This document shows, one piece after another, positions 26,559 to 36,486 of a stretch of 64,000 nt of DNA. Both the position numbers and the translations under genes were made by a program. Location: contig NZ_JACVXC010000001.1 in the NCBI RefSeq assembly GCF_014596935.1, positions 1-64,000 on the forward strand, given 5' to 3'. The notes beneath the pieces were generated by a model that was not told the origin of the DNA, searched no databases, and saw only the letters and a list, made by a program, of their open reading frames with translations. The stretch's first letter is position 1, and each line of letters starts with the position of its first letter. The DNA is from Aestuariibaculum suncheonense. GTDB lineage: Bacteria; Bacteroidota; Bacteroidia; Flavobacteriales; Flavobacteriaceae.

Positions 26559-27683
26559 ATGATGGTAGCAACAAAATCTATCAAGTTTATTGCAATTTTA
26601 GTTTTAATGATGACTTCGGTTTTTGCCTTTGCAAACGAAGGAGAGCATGATAATCAGCATCATGAAGGAGGAAATAAAATTGATACTCCAGAAGAGATTA
26701 AAGAATACATTGCACACCACTTAAAAGATTCTCACGATTTTCATTTATATACTAATAATGAAACCGGAACGCATGTAAGCTTTCCGTTACCTGTTATTGT
26801 ATGGACTAGTGAAGGGTTAAGAACGTTTATGTCTTCAGAATTCCACCATGATGATAACGGTCATGTTATCGTAGAAAAAGATGGTGTTAAGTTAACTAAA
26901 ATCCATAGTAAAATATATGAATTAGAAGCTGGCGCTGATGAGGTTGTTTTTGACGATCACCACCATGCTGAAAATGCACACAAAGTTTTAGACTTCTCTA
27001 TCACTAAAAGTGTATTTGGTATGTTATTAGCAGGTCTTTTAATGATCTTAGGGTTTGGAGCTTTAGCTAAAGGATACAAAAAAGGAGCTATCCCAACTGG
27101 TTTTGGTCGCGCTTTAGAGCCTTTAGTAATTTATGTGCGTGACGAAATTGCACGTCCGAATATTGGTGAGAAAAAATACAGAAAGTTCATGTCGTTCTTA
27201 TTAACGGTATTCTTCTTTATCTGGATCTTAAACTTATTGGGGTTAACGCCACTTGGGTTTAACGTAACAGGTCAAATTGCAGTAACTGTATGTTTAGCAA
27301 TTTTCACAGTGGTTATCTATTTATTTAGCGGAAGTAAAGATTTCTGGGGTCACACGTTATGGATGCCAGGAGTACCTTATATCTTAAGACCTATCTTAGC
27401 AGTAATAGAATTAATTGGTTTCGTATTAATTAAACCATTCTCTCTGTTAGTGCGTTTATTTGCTAACATGACTGCAGGACACTTTGTGGTTATGAGCTTA
27501 ATAGCATTAGTGATTACCATGAAAGAAGCCTTTGGTCCGGTAGCATCAACAGGTGTTTCTTTAGCACTAGCATTATTTATCTCGGTTATCGAAATACTGG
27601 TAGCCTTTTTACAAGCGTTTATTTTCACGATGTTATCATCGTTATTTATAGGAATGGCTGTTGAAGAACACGACCATCACTAA
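26559..27683 (+). CDS. atpB: ATP synthase F0 subunit a
   Basis: A 374-aa a subunit that forms the proton half-channels. The C-terminal 220 residues are the conserved domain with the essential Arg299 in LLVRLFANMTAGHFV. The N-terminus is unusual for the family at large but typical of Bacteroidota: a signal peptide (about residues 1-26) and a periplasmic segment of about 115 residues. This segment holds 16 histidines between residues 30 and 141, including His134-136. Start ATG 26559 is chosen because the transcript begins after the upstream in-frame ATG at 26505. Confidence 0.92.
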   Translation: MMVATKSIKFIAILVLMMTSVFAFANEGEHDNQHHEGGNKIDTPEEIKEYIAHHLKDSHDFHLYTNNETGTHVSFPLPVIVWTSEGLRTFMSSEFHHDDNGHVIVEKDGVKLTKIHSKIYELEAGADEVVFDDHHHAENAHKVLDFSITKSVFGMLLAGLLMILGFGALAKGYKKGAIPTGFGRALEPLVIYVRDEIARPNIGEKKYRKFMSFLLTVFFFIWILNLLGLTPLGFNVTGQIAVTVCLAIFTVVIYLFSGSKDFWGHTLWMPGVPYILRPILAVIELIGFVLIKPFSLLVRLFANMTAGHFVVMSLIALVITMKEAFGPVASTGVSLALALFISVIEILVAFLQAFIFTMLSSLFIGMAVEEHDHH

Positions 27684-27703
27684 TTAAGAATTTGTTTAAT
27701 TAA

Positions 27704-27910
<207 letters not shown>

Positions 27911-27931
27911 TTCCTAAAAGAAACAAAATAG

Positions 27932-27971
27932 AAACAGCATTCTGTAACGGTTGGTTGCAGAAGCTGTTTTT
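27932..27971 (+). terminator. Intercistronic hairpin between atpE and atpF
   Basis: AAACAGC(A)TTCTG (27932-27944) pairs with CAGAAGCTGTTT (27958-27969), with a single bulged A, followed by a short T run. It looks like a partial terminator or a 3' stabilising structure and lies in the longest gap of the operon. Partial termination here would give more atpE message than atpFHAG message. Confidence 0.65.
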
Positions 27972-28018
27972 AAAAGATTAAACAAAACACAAAAACGAAA
28001 CTTATTATATAGTTACAT

Positions 28019-28519
28019 ATGGATCAGTTATTAAATGATTTTTCACCAGGATTGTTTTTTATGCAAGCCATCATCTTATTAATCTTAATTGTATTAATGA
28101 GAAAATTTGCTTGGAAACCTATTTTAGAGTCTTTACAAACTCGTGAAGACGGGATTAAAAATGCATTAGATTCAGCAGAGAAAGCAAGATTAGAAATGCA
28201 AAATCTTCAAGCAGATAATAAGAAATTATTAAACGAGGCTAGAGCGGAAAGAGAAGCGATGCTTAAAGAAGCACGTGAGATGAAGGATAAAATGATTGAA
28301 GCTGCTAAAACGGAAGCTGAAACACAAGCAAACAGCATTATCGAGCAAGCACATGCTGCTATTGAAAGCGAAAAGAAAGCGGCTATTGCAGAATTGAAAA
28401 GTCACGTTGCTGGTTTATCTATCGAAATCGCAGAGAAAGTATTACGCGAAGAACTGTCTGATAATAGCAAACAACAAAAGTTAGTAGATTCTTTAATTGG
28501 AGAAGCTACCTTAAACTAA
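28019..28519 (+). CDS. atpF: ATP synthase F0 subunit b
   Basis: A 166-aa peripheral-stalk subunit with one N-terminal membrane helix (about residues 9-27, GLFFMQAIILLILIVLM) and a long charged coiled coil to the C-terminus (REDGIKNALDSAEKARLEM onward). It links subunit a to F1. It is followed after 7 bases by atpH. Only one b-type gene is present, so the stalk is a homodimer. Confidence 0.93.
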   Translation: MDQLLNDFSPGLFFMQAIILLILIVLMRKFAWKPILESLQTREDGIKNALDSAEKARLEMQNLQADNKKLLNEARAEREAMLKEAREMKDKMIEAAKTEAETQANSIIEQAHAAIESEKKAAIAELKSHVAGLSIEIAEKVLREELSDNSKQQKLVDSLIGEATLN

Positions 28520-28526
28520 TATTACT

Positions 28527-29063
28527 ATGGCAGGAGAGAGAGCAGCGATACGTTACGCAAAAGCAGTTTTAAGTTTAGCATCAGATAAAAATGCAGCCGA
28601 GGCTGTAAATGCTGATATGACTTTAATTGCGAACACCATTGCAGAAAGCAAAGACTTAAACGGTGTGCTTCAAAATCCTATCGTAAGATCATCTGTTAAA
28701 AAATCAGTAATTCAGGAAGTATTTAAAAATACTAACGCATTAACTGGAAATTTAGTAGATACTTTAATTAGCAACAAAAGAATAGCTTTAATTGGCGAAG
28801 TAGCAAAACAATATAGTGTGTTATTCGACCAGTTAAAAGGTTCTCAAATCGCTAAGGTAACCACAGCAGTACCATTAACAGCAGAATTAAATGCTAAGGT
28901 ATTAGCTAAAGTTAAAGAACTTACAGGAAAAGAAGTAGAGGTTCAAAATATTATAGACGAAAACATTTTAGGTGGTTTCGTATTACGTGTTGGCGATATG
29001 CAGTACGATGCAAGCATCGCGAATAAATTAAACAAGTTAAAAAGAGAATTTACATTAAACTAA
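28527..29063 (+). CDS. atpH: ATP synthase F1 subunit delta
   Basis: A 178-aa subunit that caps F1 and binds the b dimer. The N-terminal helical domain starts RAAIRYAKAVLSLA, the standard OSCP/delta opening. The C-terminal part has IDENILGGFVLRVGDMQYDASI, the family's signature region. Gene order b-delta-alpha-gamma is conventional. It lies 29 bases before atpA. Confidence 0.94.
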   Translation: MAGERAAIRYAKAVLSLASDKNAAEAVNADMTLIANTIAESKDLNGVLQNPIVRSSVKKSVIQEVFKNTNALTGNLVDTLISNKRIALIGEVAKQYSVLFDQLKGSQIAKVTTAVPLTAELNAKVLAKVKELTGKEVEVQNIIDENILGGFVLRVGDMQYDASIANKLNKLKREFTLN

Positions 29064-29092
29064 AGATAGTTTTATCTTAAATAAATTATAAG

Positions 29093-30673
29093 ATGGCAGA
29101 AGTTAAACCAGCTGAAATATCAGCAATCTTAAAACAACAACTTTCAGGTTTTGAAGCAGGAGCTTCATTAGACGAAGTAGGAACAGTATTAACTGTTGGT
29201 GACGGTATTGTTCGTGCTTACGGACTTTCTAATGCACAATACGGTGAGTTAGTAGAGTTTGAAGGCGGATTAGAAGGAATCGTATTAAACCTTGAAGAAG
29301 ATAACGTAGGTATTGTATTGTTAGGTCCTTCAGTAGGAGTTAGTGAAGGTTCTACAGTAAAACGTACTAATCGTATTGCATCTATTAATGTAGGTGAAGG
29401 TATTGTTGGACGTGTGGTTGATACTTTAGGTAACCCTATCGATGGTAAAGGTGCTATCTCAGGTGAAACTTATGAAATGCCATTAGAGCGTAAAGCGCCT
29501 GGTGTTGTTTTCCGTGAGCCGGTAACTGAGCCGTTACAAACTGGTATTAAATCTATCGACGCGATGATTCCTGTAGGTAGAGGACAACGTGAGTTGGTAA
29601 TTGGTGACCGTCAAACTGGTAAAACTACTGTTTGTATCGATGCTATCTTAAATCAAAAAGAATTCTACGATGCTGGTAACCCAGTATACTGTATATATGT
29701 TGCTGTTGGGCAAAAGGCTTCAACTGTAGCAAACATTGCTAAAACATTAGAAGAGAAAGGCGCTTTAGCGTATACAACTATCGTTGCTGCTAACGCTTCA
29801 GATCCAGCTCCAATGCAGGTTTATGCTCCTATGGCGGGTGCTGCAATTGGTGAATACTTTAGAGATACTGGTCGTCCTGCTTTAATCGTATTTGACGATT
29901 TATCTAAACAAGCAGTTGCTTACCGTGAGGTATCTTTATTATTACGTCGTCCACCAGGACGTGAGGCGTACCCTGGAGACGTTTTCTACTTACACTCTCG
30001 TTTATTAGAGCGTTCTGCTAAAATCATCAACGATGATGAGATTGCAAAAGGAATGAACGATTTACCAGATTCATTAAAATCTGTAGTTAAAGGAGGAGGT
30101 TCGTTAACAGCTTTACCAATTATTGAAACTCAGGCGGGAGACGTATCGGCTTATATTCCTACAAACGTAATTTCTATTACAGACGGACAGATTTTCTTAG
30201 ATGGTGATTTATTCAACTCTGGTGTACGTCCGGCAATTAACGTAGGTATTTCTGTATCTCGTGTTGGTGGTAATGCTCAGATTAAATCCATGAAAAAAGT
30301 ATCTGGTACTTTAAAATTAGACCAAGCACAATTCCGTGAGTTAGAAGCTTTTGCGAAATTCGGTTCAGATTTAGATGCTGTTACTTTAAATGTAATCGAA
30401 AAAGGTAAACGTAACGTAGAGATCTTAAAGCAAGCTCAAAACGATCCATTTACAGTTGAAGACCAAGTGGCTATTATCTACGCGGGTTCTAAAAACTTAT
30501 TAAAAGATGTTCCTGTAGAGAAAGTGAAAGAATTCGAAAGAGATTACTTAGAGTTCTTAAGAGCGAAACACAGCGATGTATTAGCGACTTTAAAAGCAGG
30601 TAAATTAACTGATGAAGTTACAGACACGTTAGCTGCTGTAGCAAAAGAATTATCAGGAAAATATAGAGCATAA
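29093..30673 (+). CDS. atpA: ATP synthase F1 subunit alpha
   Basis: A 526-aa alpha subunit with the nucleotide-binding P-loop GDRQTGKTT (residues 171-179), the conserved [12 protein letters not shown] lead-in and the [29 protein letters not shown] region with the alpha signature downstream. Alpha subunits bind non-catalytic nucleotide. The catalytic beta subunit (atpD) and epsilon (atpC) are not in this window. Codon use suggests high expression, with a regular TTA/GGT/CGT bias stronger than in its neighbours. Confidence 0.97.
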   Translation: MAEVKPAEISAILKQQLSGFEAGASLDEVGTVLTVGDGIVRAYGLSNAQYGELVEFEGGLEGIVLNLEEDNVGIVLLGPSVGVSEGSTVKRTNRIASINVGEGIVGRVVDTLGNPIDGKGAISGETYEMPLERKAPGVVFREPVTEPLQTGIKSIDAMIPVGRGQRELVIGDRQTGKTTVCIDAILNQKEFYDAGNPVYCIYVAVGQKASTVANIAKTLEEKGALAYTTIVAANASDPAPMQVYAPMAGAAIGEYFRDTGRPALIVFDDLSKQAVAYREVSLLLRRPPGREAYPGDVFYLHSRLLERSAKIINDDEIAKGMNDLPDSLKSVVKGGGSLTALPIIETQAGDVSAYIPTNVISITDGQIFLDGDLFNSGVRPAINVGISVSRVGGNAQIKSMKKVSGTLKLDQAQFRELEAFAKFGSDLDAVTLNVIEKGKRNVEILKQAQNDPFTVEDQVAIIYAGSKNLLKDVPVEKVKEFERDYLEFLRAKHSDVLATLKAGKLTDEVTDTLAAVAKELSGKYRA

Positions 30674-30680
30674 TTAATAT

Positions 30681-30696
30681 TCCTGCTTCGGCAGGA
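30681..30696 (+). repeat. UUCG hairpin between atpA and atpG
   Basis: TCCTGC-TTCG-GCAGGA is a perfect 6-bp stem closed by a C(UUCG)G tetraloop, an unusually stable RNA fold. It starts 8 bases after the atpA stop. Similar CCTGC...GCAGG hairpins occur as dispersed repeats in flavobacterial genomes. It may stabilise the upstream message or be a simple repeat insertion. Confidence 0.55.
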
Positions 30697-30718
30697 GTCT
30701 TATTTCATATTTTAAAAT

Positions 30719-31579
30719 ATGGCAAATTTAAAAGAAATACGTAACAGAATAACATCGGTATCTTCAACGATGCAGATTACCAGTGCCATGAAAATGGTAT
30801 CGGCTGCAAAGTTAAAGAAGGCACAAGATGCTATTACAGCAATGCGTCCTTATGCAGATAAGTTAACTGAGCTTTTACAAAGTTTAAGTGCAACTTTAGA
30901 TGAAAATACAGGAAGCAAATACTCTACACAACGCGAGGTAAATAAAGTGCTTATCGTTGCAGTGACTTCAAACAGAGGTTTGTGTGGGGCATTTAACTCT
31001 AACATCATTAAAGCTGTAAATAGATTAACTACTGAAACGTATGCTAATCAAGAAGTATCTTATTTAGCGATTGGTAAAAAGGCAAATGATGCTTTTAAAA
31101 AGACCAATAGAGTTATAGCTAATAAGAGTGCGATTTTTGATGACTTAACTTTTGATAACGTTGCTGAAATAGCACAAATGTTAATGGATAAGTTTGTTGC
31201 AGGTGAATTCGATAAAATTGAGATCGTCTACAATAAATTTAAGAATGCAGCGACTCAGGATGTTATGACCGAGCAGTTTTTACCAATTGTGCCGGTTTCA
31301 TCTGATGACAATGTTAACTTAGATTATATTTTCGAACCATCGAAAGTTGAAATCGTAGAAGCCTTAATTCCGAAGTCATTAAAGACACAACTTTATAAAG
31401 GTATCAGAGATTCTTATGCTTCTGAACACGGTGCTCGTATGACGGCAATGCACAAGGCAACAGATAACGCAAAAGAGTTAAGAGATCAGCTTAAATTAAC
31501 TTACAATAAAGCTCGTCAGGCAGCTATTACTAATGAAATCCTTGAGATTGTTGGTGGAGCTGAAGCTTTAAATAACTAA
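30719..31579 (+). CDS. atpG: ATP synthase F1 subunit gamma
   Basis: The 286-aa central-stalk subunit. The N-terminal helix LKEIRNRITSVSSTMQITSAMKMVSAAKLKKA and the C-terminal helix with ARMTAMHKATDNAKELRDQLKLTYNKARQAAITNEI are both diagnostic; together they form the rotating coiled coil. It is the last gene of the operon and is followed by a very strong terminator. Confidence 0.96.
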   Translation: MANLKEIRNRITSVSSTMQITSAMKMVSAAKLKKAQDAITAMRPYADKLTELLQSLSATLDENTGSKYSTQREVNKVLIVAVTSNRGLCGAFNSNIIKAVNRLTTETYANQEVSYLAIGKKANDAFKKTNRVIANKSAIFDDLTFDNVAEIAQMLMDKFVAGEFDKIEIVYNKFKNAATQDVMTEQFLPIVPVSSDDNVNLDYIFEPSKVEIVEALIPKSLKTQLYKGIRDSYASEHGARMTAMHKATDNAKELRDQLKLTYNKARQAAITNEILEIVGGAEALNN

Positions 31580-31612
31580 GATTTGATTTAGATTTCTTAA
31601 AATCATAATATC

Positions 31613-31643
31613 AAAACCTCTCATACTTATGAGAGGTTTTTTT
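31613..31643 (+). terminator. Terminator of the ATP synthase operon
   Basis: A perfect 12-bp stem, AAAACCTCTCAT and ATGAGAGGTTTT, around the loop ACTT, followed by further T residues. It lies 34 bases after the atpG stop. It confirms that atpD and atpC are not co-transcribed here. Confidence 0.9.
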
Positions 31644-31803
31644 ATGCTATAAACTAAATGCTAAAACTATATTAAAAGCTTCATTGTGGCCTGTGTTTTT
31701 TATAATTTTCCGAATTATTAAAACTTAATCAATGAAACCGAAATGATTATTTTCAATCATCAAAGGTTGCATGTGACTATTGAAATACAATAAAAATTAA
31801 CAC

Positions 31804-32892
31804 ATGAAAAAATTATGTATCATCCTCTTATGTCTGCAAGCATTAGGATGTAAAACATCTCAACAGGAAAGTCAGTCTACAGAACGACTAATTTACGATC
31901 ATGTTATCTTCTATAATGGTTATGGAAAAACCGTTGATGAACCTGTACCCAAACACGTAATAAGGCTTAAGAACTCAAGTTATGTAAAAAAGTTAACAGA
32001 AGATGATTTAAGTGCGATTAGCGATAATCTAAATTTGCAGGTTACTCTACACGCTAGATGTGATAATTATGATCGCTTAGGTCATGTGGGACTTAATTTT
32101 GTGAAAAAGGGAGCGCCTTATACCGATGAAAATGTGGTAATGACTCAAGAAATTGCACGTTTTATAAGCCCGTTTATGAATAAAAATAAGATGCCTAATA
32201 GTGTCGATTATTTATATGAAATTAACAACATAGGGCGTTTATTAAACAATAAGGAGTTAAGAGCAACTTACGATTTTTGGATTCAGTTTGATTTGTTTGG
32301 AACTCCAGATGCGGCGCAAAAAGAAGTGCCTGGTTGCGAAGGTCGTGGTGATATTTACGGGGGTAGTATGAAGTTGGTGTCTTCGACTAAGAATTACATG
32401 AATAAAGATGAAAAATTAATTCATTTGTACTCACGCGATAAGTTAGATAATTATAAACATACGGATGTGGAAGGTGAAACGATCAAGATGAATGAGTTCA
32501 TTTTAGAAAAGCCTTTAAAGAATGCGCGATTGTATGTTATAACATCTAATCACGGAGCGAATAAAGCCGGAGAGGAATATATTCGTCGTGAACATATTGT
32601 TTATTTTGATGGAGAAGAATTAGCAAAGTATACTCCTGGAGGCGAAAGTTGTGAAGAGTTTCGTGTCGTTAATACACAAGGGAACGGGATTTACGGAAAA
32701 AGACCTAAGAAACTTGAAGAATGGGCACGTTGGAATAACTGGTGTCCGGGTAATAAAATTCCAATTAGAATTTACGATTTAGGCAACTTAAAATCAGGAA
32801 AACATCAGTTTAAAATGGATGTTCCGGAAGCCGAGTTTAAAGATCAAAAAGGATATATACCTTTAACGGTTTATATTCAGGGTGAAGAATAA
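31804..32892 (+). CDS. PNGase F-like lipoprotein
   Basis: A 362-aa lipoprotein (lipobox ending at Cys16, LQALGC) related to peptide-N4-(N-acetyl-beta-glucosaminyl)asparagine amidase F, which releases N-glycans from glycoproteins. Two jelly-roll-like domains are suggested by EIARFISPF (116-124) in the first and ITSNHGANKAGEEYIRREH (246-264) plus WNNWCPG (310-316) in the second. Asp90, Glu116 and Glu257/258 are the probable counterparts of the Asp60, Glu118 and Glu206 catalytic residues of Flavobacterium PNGase F (my alignment by eye). It stands alone, between terminators, and may harvest eukaryotic glycoproteins or act on endogenous ones. Confidence 0.78.
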   Translation: MKKLCIILLCLQALGCKTSQQESQSTERLIYDHVIFYNGYGKTVDEPVPKHVIRLKNSSYVKKLTEDDLSAISDNLNLQVTLHARCDNYDRLGHVGLNFVKKGAPYTDENVVMTQEIARFISPFMNKNKMPNSVDYLYEINNIGRLLNNKELRATYDFWIQFDLFGTPDAAQKEVPGCEGRGDIYGGSMKLVSSTKNYMNKDEKLIHLYSRDKLDNYKHTDVEGETIKMNEFILEKPLKNARLYVITSNHGANKAGEEYIRREHIVYFDGEELAKYTPGGESCEEFRVVNTQGNGIYGKRPKKLEEWARWNNWCPGNKIPIRIYDLGNLKSGKHQFKMDVPEAEFKDQKGYIPLTVYIQGEE

Positions 32893-32899
32893 GTAAATA

Positions 32900-32928
32900 A
32901 AAGCCTCATAATTTATGAGGCTTTTTTT
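32900..32928 (+). terminator. Terminator of the PNGase F-like gene
   Basis: AAAGCCTCATA and TATGAGGCTTT form an 11-bp perfect stem with a three-base loop, followed by a T run, starting 8 bases after the stop codon. Confidence 0.88.
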
Positions 32929-32979
32929 ATGGCATCACTTTTGAAAATGTTACCTTGAATACAATAAAAATGAGAAGTA

Positions 32980-33426
32980 ATGAATATTTTAAAGTATATA
33001 GTAAACTTTAGTCTGTTGGTTTTTTTAGTCTTAAGCTTGTGGAATTGTATCGGAGCAAAACAATACAAAACAAGTGAGCCTATGGAAATTACAAAAGTTT
33101 ACTTCCAGAATGTTGATAGCGTAAAAGCAATCTATGTAGTTGCCAATGTAAAGCAGAAGATCATCTTAGATCATGTTTACTTTAAAGGAAAACAAGCCCG
33201 GTTAGAGCAGGTGAACGATAGTTTGTTTATTGGTCATTTTTTTAAGGATAGTTTAAAAAAAAAAGATGTTATTATGACGAATGAGCCTTATGGAGAATAC
33301 GGTAATACCTTGCCCCATTTACCTGAAAAATCACCTTTCGATTTAAAAGAAAATGAATGTATAATTGCCTTTAAGGTAGGTGATGAAGTCCATTTTTTAA
33401 AATATTCTAATGTTGAAAAACGTTAG
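32980..33426 (+). CDS. Hypothetical membrane-anchored/exported protein
   Basis: A 148-aa protein I do not recognise. It starts with a hydrophobic segment (about residues 6-22, IVNFSLLVFLVLSLWNC) ending at Cys23. The cysteine position would suit a lipoprotein, but the preceding residues fit a lipobox poorly. The rest is a compact beta-rich domain of about 120 residues with no known motif. It sits between a terminator and the next envelope operon, so it is probably a single-gene unit. Confidence 0.6.
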   Translation: MNILKYIVNFSLLVFLVLSLWNCIGAKQYKTSEPMEITKVYFQNVDSVKAIYVVANVKQKIILDHVYFKGKQARLEQVNDSLFIGHFFKDSLKKKDVIMTNEPYGEYGNTLPHLPEKSPFDLKENECIIAFKVGDEVHFLKYSNVEKR

Positions 33427-33511
33427 ATCCTATAACAATGTAAGCTTCAAATGGGTTTCTTTGGTTTACGTTGCGTAAAAGTGTATTTTTAGCCATAAAA
33501 TAAATTAGCTT

Positions 33512-34972
33512 TTGGGCGGACTTAAAACATTATTTAAGCAAACATTTATCTACGGATTAGCAACGGTGCTTCCTAGAATGTTAAGCTTTTTATTAGTACC
33601 ACTGTATACAACCGATGGTGTGTTATCTTCGGTTGCCGAATACGGAGAGGTTAATGTCATTTTTTCCTGGTTTGTCATCTTTAATGTGATTTTAGCTTAC
33701 GGAATGGAAACGGCTTTTTTCAGGTTTTTTCATAAGGAAGAGGATAAAAATCTGGTGATTGGTACTTCGGTGATGTCTTTAATTCTGTCTTCTTTTGGAT
33801 TCTTCACTTTAGCATTAATTTTTCGAAATCATATTGCAGCCTTAACAGATATCGATGTAAAGTATATCAATCTGGTCATTTGGATACTGCTTTTAGATGC
33901 TTTGGTCATCATTCCTTTTGCCTGGCTGCGAGCGATGCAAAGACCTATGCGATATGCCATAATTAAAATCTTAAATGTTGCCATTAATTTAGGTTTGAAT
34001 CTCTTTTTTCTGCTAGCATTACAACCATTAGCATCGCATTTTCCTGTATTTGAAAGTATTTATAAACCGAATTTCGAAATCAGTTATATATTCATTGCAA
34101 ACTTAATTGCCAGTGCAGTGACTCTGACTTTTATGTTGCCGTTTTATACAAAGATTAGTTTTAATTTTAATGCTAAACTTTGGAAACAAATGATGACATA
34201 CGGTCTTCCTGTGCTTGTTGCCGGTATTGCGTTTTCAATAAATGAAACCTTCGATAGAATTTTGCTTAAAGAACTGTTGCCCGCAACTATTGCCGATACG
34301 CAAATCGGAATGTATTCGGCTTGCTATAAGTTAGCCTTGTTTATGACGTTGTTTGCAACGGCTTACAGACTAGGCATTGAACCTTTCTTTTTTAGCCAGG
34401 CCAATGCGAAAAATGCAAAGGAAAGTTATGCTAAAATACTGGAGTTTTTTGTTGCTTTTGGTTCGGTGATATTACTTGGGGTTGTAGTGTTCGCTGATGT
34501 TTTAAAGGTAATTATTGTTAGAAGTGAGGCTTATTGGGAAGCTATGTGGATTGTTCCAATTATCTTGTTGGCTAATTTCTTTTTGGGGATTTATCATAAC
34601 CTTTCGGTCTGGTATAAAATTACAGATAGAACGAAGTTTGGAGCCTATATTTCAGTAGTTGGTGCTTTGGTAACTTTATTTATAAACATTGTTTTTATTA
34701 AAGAATTCAGTTATAAAGCTTCGGCTATAGCAACATTAGCTGCTTATTTTGTTATGATGGTTCTATCTTATGGCTATGGCAGAAAATATTATCCTATTCC
34801 GTACAACCTAAAAAAAATAGGGTTGTATTTAATCCTATCAATAGGGTTTTCTGTACTGTCATTTTATAAATTTAGAGGTATGTATGGTATGGGAATACTA
34901 ATGTTAATTGTATTTTTGACCATCATTTATATTTCAGAAAAAAAACAAATCAAACAGCTTTTAAAACGATAA
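33512..34972 (+). CDS. MOP-superfamily lipopolysaccharide/polysaccharide transporter
   Basis: A 486-aa membrane protein with about 14 helices, of the MATE/Wzx-like oligosaccharide flippase group ([30 protein letters not shown] is the classic first helix). The start is TTG at 33512, and no nearer ATG gives a full first helix. It differs from the Wzx at 2254 and lies in a flavobacterial core operon with dut, a nucleotidyltransferase and TPR/DUF4292/EnvC genes. It may flip a conserved lipid-linked glycan. TATTTTTA upstream (33484-33491), preceded by TTG at 33461-33463, is a near-consensus promoter. Confidence 0.82.
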   Translation: MGGLKTLFKQTFIYGLATVLPRMLSFLLVPLYTTDGVLSSVAEYGEVNVIFSWFVIFNVILAYGMETAFFRFFHKEEDKNLVIGTSVMSLILSSFGFFTLALIFRNHIAALTDIDVKYINLVIWILLLDALVIIPFAWLRAMQRPMRYAIIKILNVAINLGLNLFFLLALQPLASHFPVFESIYKPNFEISYIFIANLIASAVTLTFMLPFYTKISFNFNAKLWKQMMTYGLPVLVAGIAFSINETFDRILLKELLPATIADTQIGMYSACYKLALFMTLFATAYRLGIEPFFFSQANAKNAKESYAKILEFFVAFGSVILLGVVVFADVLKVIIVRSEAYWEAMWIVPIILLANFFLGIYHNLSVWYKITDRTKFGAYISVVGALVTLFINIVFIKEFSYKASAIATLAAYFVMMVLSYGYGRKYYPIPYNLKKIGLYLILSIGFSVLSFYKFRGMYGMGILMLIVFLTIIYISEKKQIKQLLKR

Positions 34973-34973
34973 T

Positions 34974-35408
34974 ATGCAAATAAAAATCATCAATAAATCC
35001 AGTCACGACCTACCGAATTACGAAACAATTGCTTCGGCAGGAATGGATTTACGGGCTAATTTATCAGAACCACGAACCTTACAACCTTTAGAGCGCAGTA
35101 TTGTAGGTACGGGTTTATTTATTGAATTGCCAATAGGCTATGAGGCACAGGTACGTCCACGTAGTGGTTTGGCAGCTAAAAAAGGAATAACGGTATTAAA
35201 CGCTCCAGGAACTGTCGATGCTGATTACCGTGGGGAAATTGGTGTGATTCTGGTAAACCTGTCTAACGAAGAGTTTGTGATTAACAATGGAGAGCGCATC
35301 GCGCAGTTAGTTATTGCGAAACACGAGCGTGCTGAGTGGGTTTCTGTAGAAGCACTATCAGAAACCGATAGAGGCGAAGGTGGCTTTGGAAGCACCGGTG
35401 TAAAATAG
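34974..35408 (+). CDS. dut: dUTP diphosphatase
   Basis: A 144-aa trimeric dUTPase that hydrolyses dUTP to dUMP and PPi. All five motifs are visible, including [43 protein letters not shown] and the C-terminal P-loop-like [10 protein letters not shown]. It starts one base after the flippase stop. Its place in an envelope operon appears to be a conserved flavobacterial arrangement and probably has no functional meaning. Confidence 0.96.
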   Translation: MQIKIINKSSHDLPNYETIASAGMDLRANLSEPRTLQPLERSIVGTGLFIELPIGYEAQVRPRSGLAAKKGITVLNAPGTVDADYRGEIGVILVNLSNEEFVINNGERIAQLVIAKHERAEWVSVEALSETDRGEGGFGSTGVK

Positions 35409-35449
35409 AAGTTTAATGTAAAGAGATATCCACTTTTGCGGACAAGAAT

Positions 35450-36469
35450 ATGAAAATAATAGTACCGATGGCAGGTCGAGGTTCTCGCCTGCGTCCACAT
35501 AGTTTAACAGTACCTAAACCATTAATTCCGGTTGCGGGGCAGCCGATCGTGCACCGTTTGGTTAAAGATATCGCCAAGGTGTTAAAACAACCTATAGAAG
35601 AAGTCGCTTTTGTTTTAGGAGATCCGGCTTGGTTTGGTGACGACGTTGTAGAAAGCTTAGAAGCACTTGCTCAAAGTTTGGGCGCTAAAGCATCTATTTA
35701 TCGTCAGGATTTACCCTTAGGAACCGGACACGCCATTATGTGTGCAAAGCCATCGCTTTCAGGTCCGGCGGTTATTGCTTATGCAGATACTTTGATTCGT
35801 GCGGAATTTGATTTAGATCCGACCGCAGATAGCGTCATTTGGACTAAAGAAGTTGAAAACCCTGAAGCTTACGGAGTGGTTAAGCTTAACAACAAACAAG
35901 AGATTGTAGAGCTGGTTGAGAAGCCTCAAACTTTTGTCAGTAAGCAGGCGGTTATTGGTATTTATTACTTTAAAGATGTTGCCGTTTTAAAAGATAAATT
36001 ACAAGAGGTTTTAGATGAAAATGTAACCAATGGAGGCGAATATCAGATAAACGATGGTATTAAGCGCATGATGGCAGACGGTAAGATATTTAAAACCGGA
36101 ACCGTTGACGAATGGATGGACTGCGGAAATAAAGCCATTACCGTTGATACTAATGGGAAAATGCTTCAGTTTTTAAAGGCTGATGCTGAAGAGCAAATGA
36201 TAGCTTCATCAGTAACGCTTGATAATGCCGAAATTATTGAGCCTTGTTTTATAGGTGAACATGTGGTGTTAAGAGATTGCGTTATTGGCCCTAACGTATC
36301 TATCGGTAATGATTGTGTTATTGATAATTCAATTATTAAAAATAGCTTAATACAGAACCATACGAACATAAAAAATGCTAATTTAGATGAAGCAATGATT
36401 GGTAACCATGTAAAATATAATGGTAACTTTAGCAGTGTCAGTATTGGTGATTACAGTGTTTTAGAATAG
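35450..36469 (+). CDS. Sugar-phosphate nucleotidyltransferase
   Basis: A 339-aa NDP-sugar pyrophosphorylase. The N-terminal Rossmann-like domain has the signature MAGRGSRLRPHSLTVPKPLIPVAGQPI (GxGxRLxP...K) and TGHAIMCAKPSLSGPAVIAYADT. The C-terminus has left-handed beta-helix hexapeptides (CFIGEHVVLRDCVIGPNVSIG). It makes an activated sugar, probably NDP-glucose or NDP-mannose, from NTP and sugar 1-phosphate. The specific sugar cannot be read from the sequence. Context is envelope glycan synthesis. Confidence 0.85.
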   Translation: MKIIVPMAGRGSRLRPHSLTVPKPLIPVAGQPIVHRLVKDIAKVLKQPIEEVAFVLGDPAWFGDDVVESLEALAQSLGAKASIYRQDLPLGTGHAIMCAKPSLSGPAVIAYADTLIRAEFDLDPTADSVIWTKEVENPEAYGVVKLNNKQEIVELVEKPQTFVSKQAVIGIYYFKDVAVLKDKLQEVLDENVTNGGEYQINDGIKRMMADGKIFKTGTVDEWMDCGNKAITVDTNGKMLQFLKADAEEQMIASSVTLDNAEIIEPCFIGEHVVLRDCVIGPNVSIGNDCVIDNSIIKNSLIQNHTNIKNANLDEAMIGNHVKYNGNFSSVSIGDYSVLE

Positions 36470-36486
36470 TATTTATATCATAATTT

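Noticed and set aside
36470-36486. Guanidine riboswitch before the SMR gene
   Set aside because: The gap is only 17 bases, too short for any riboswitch.
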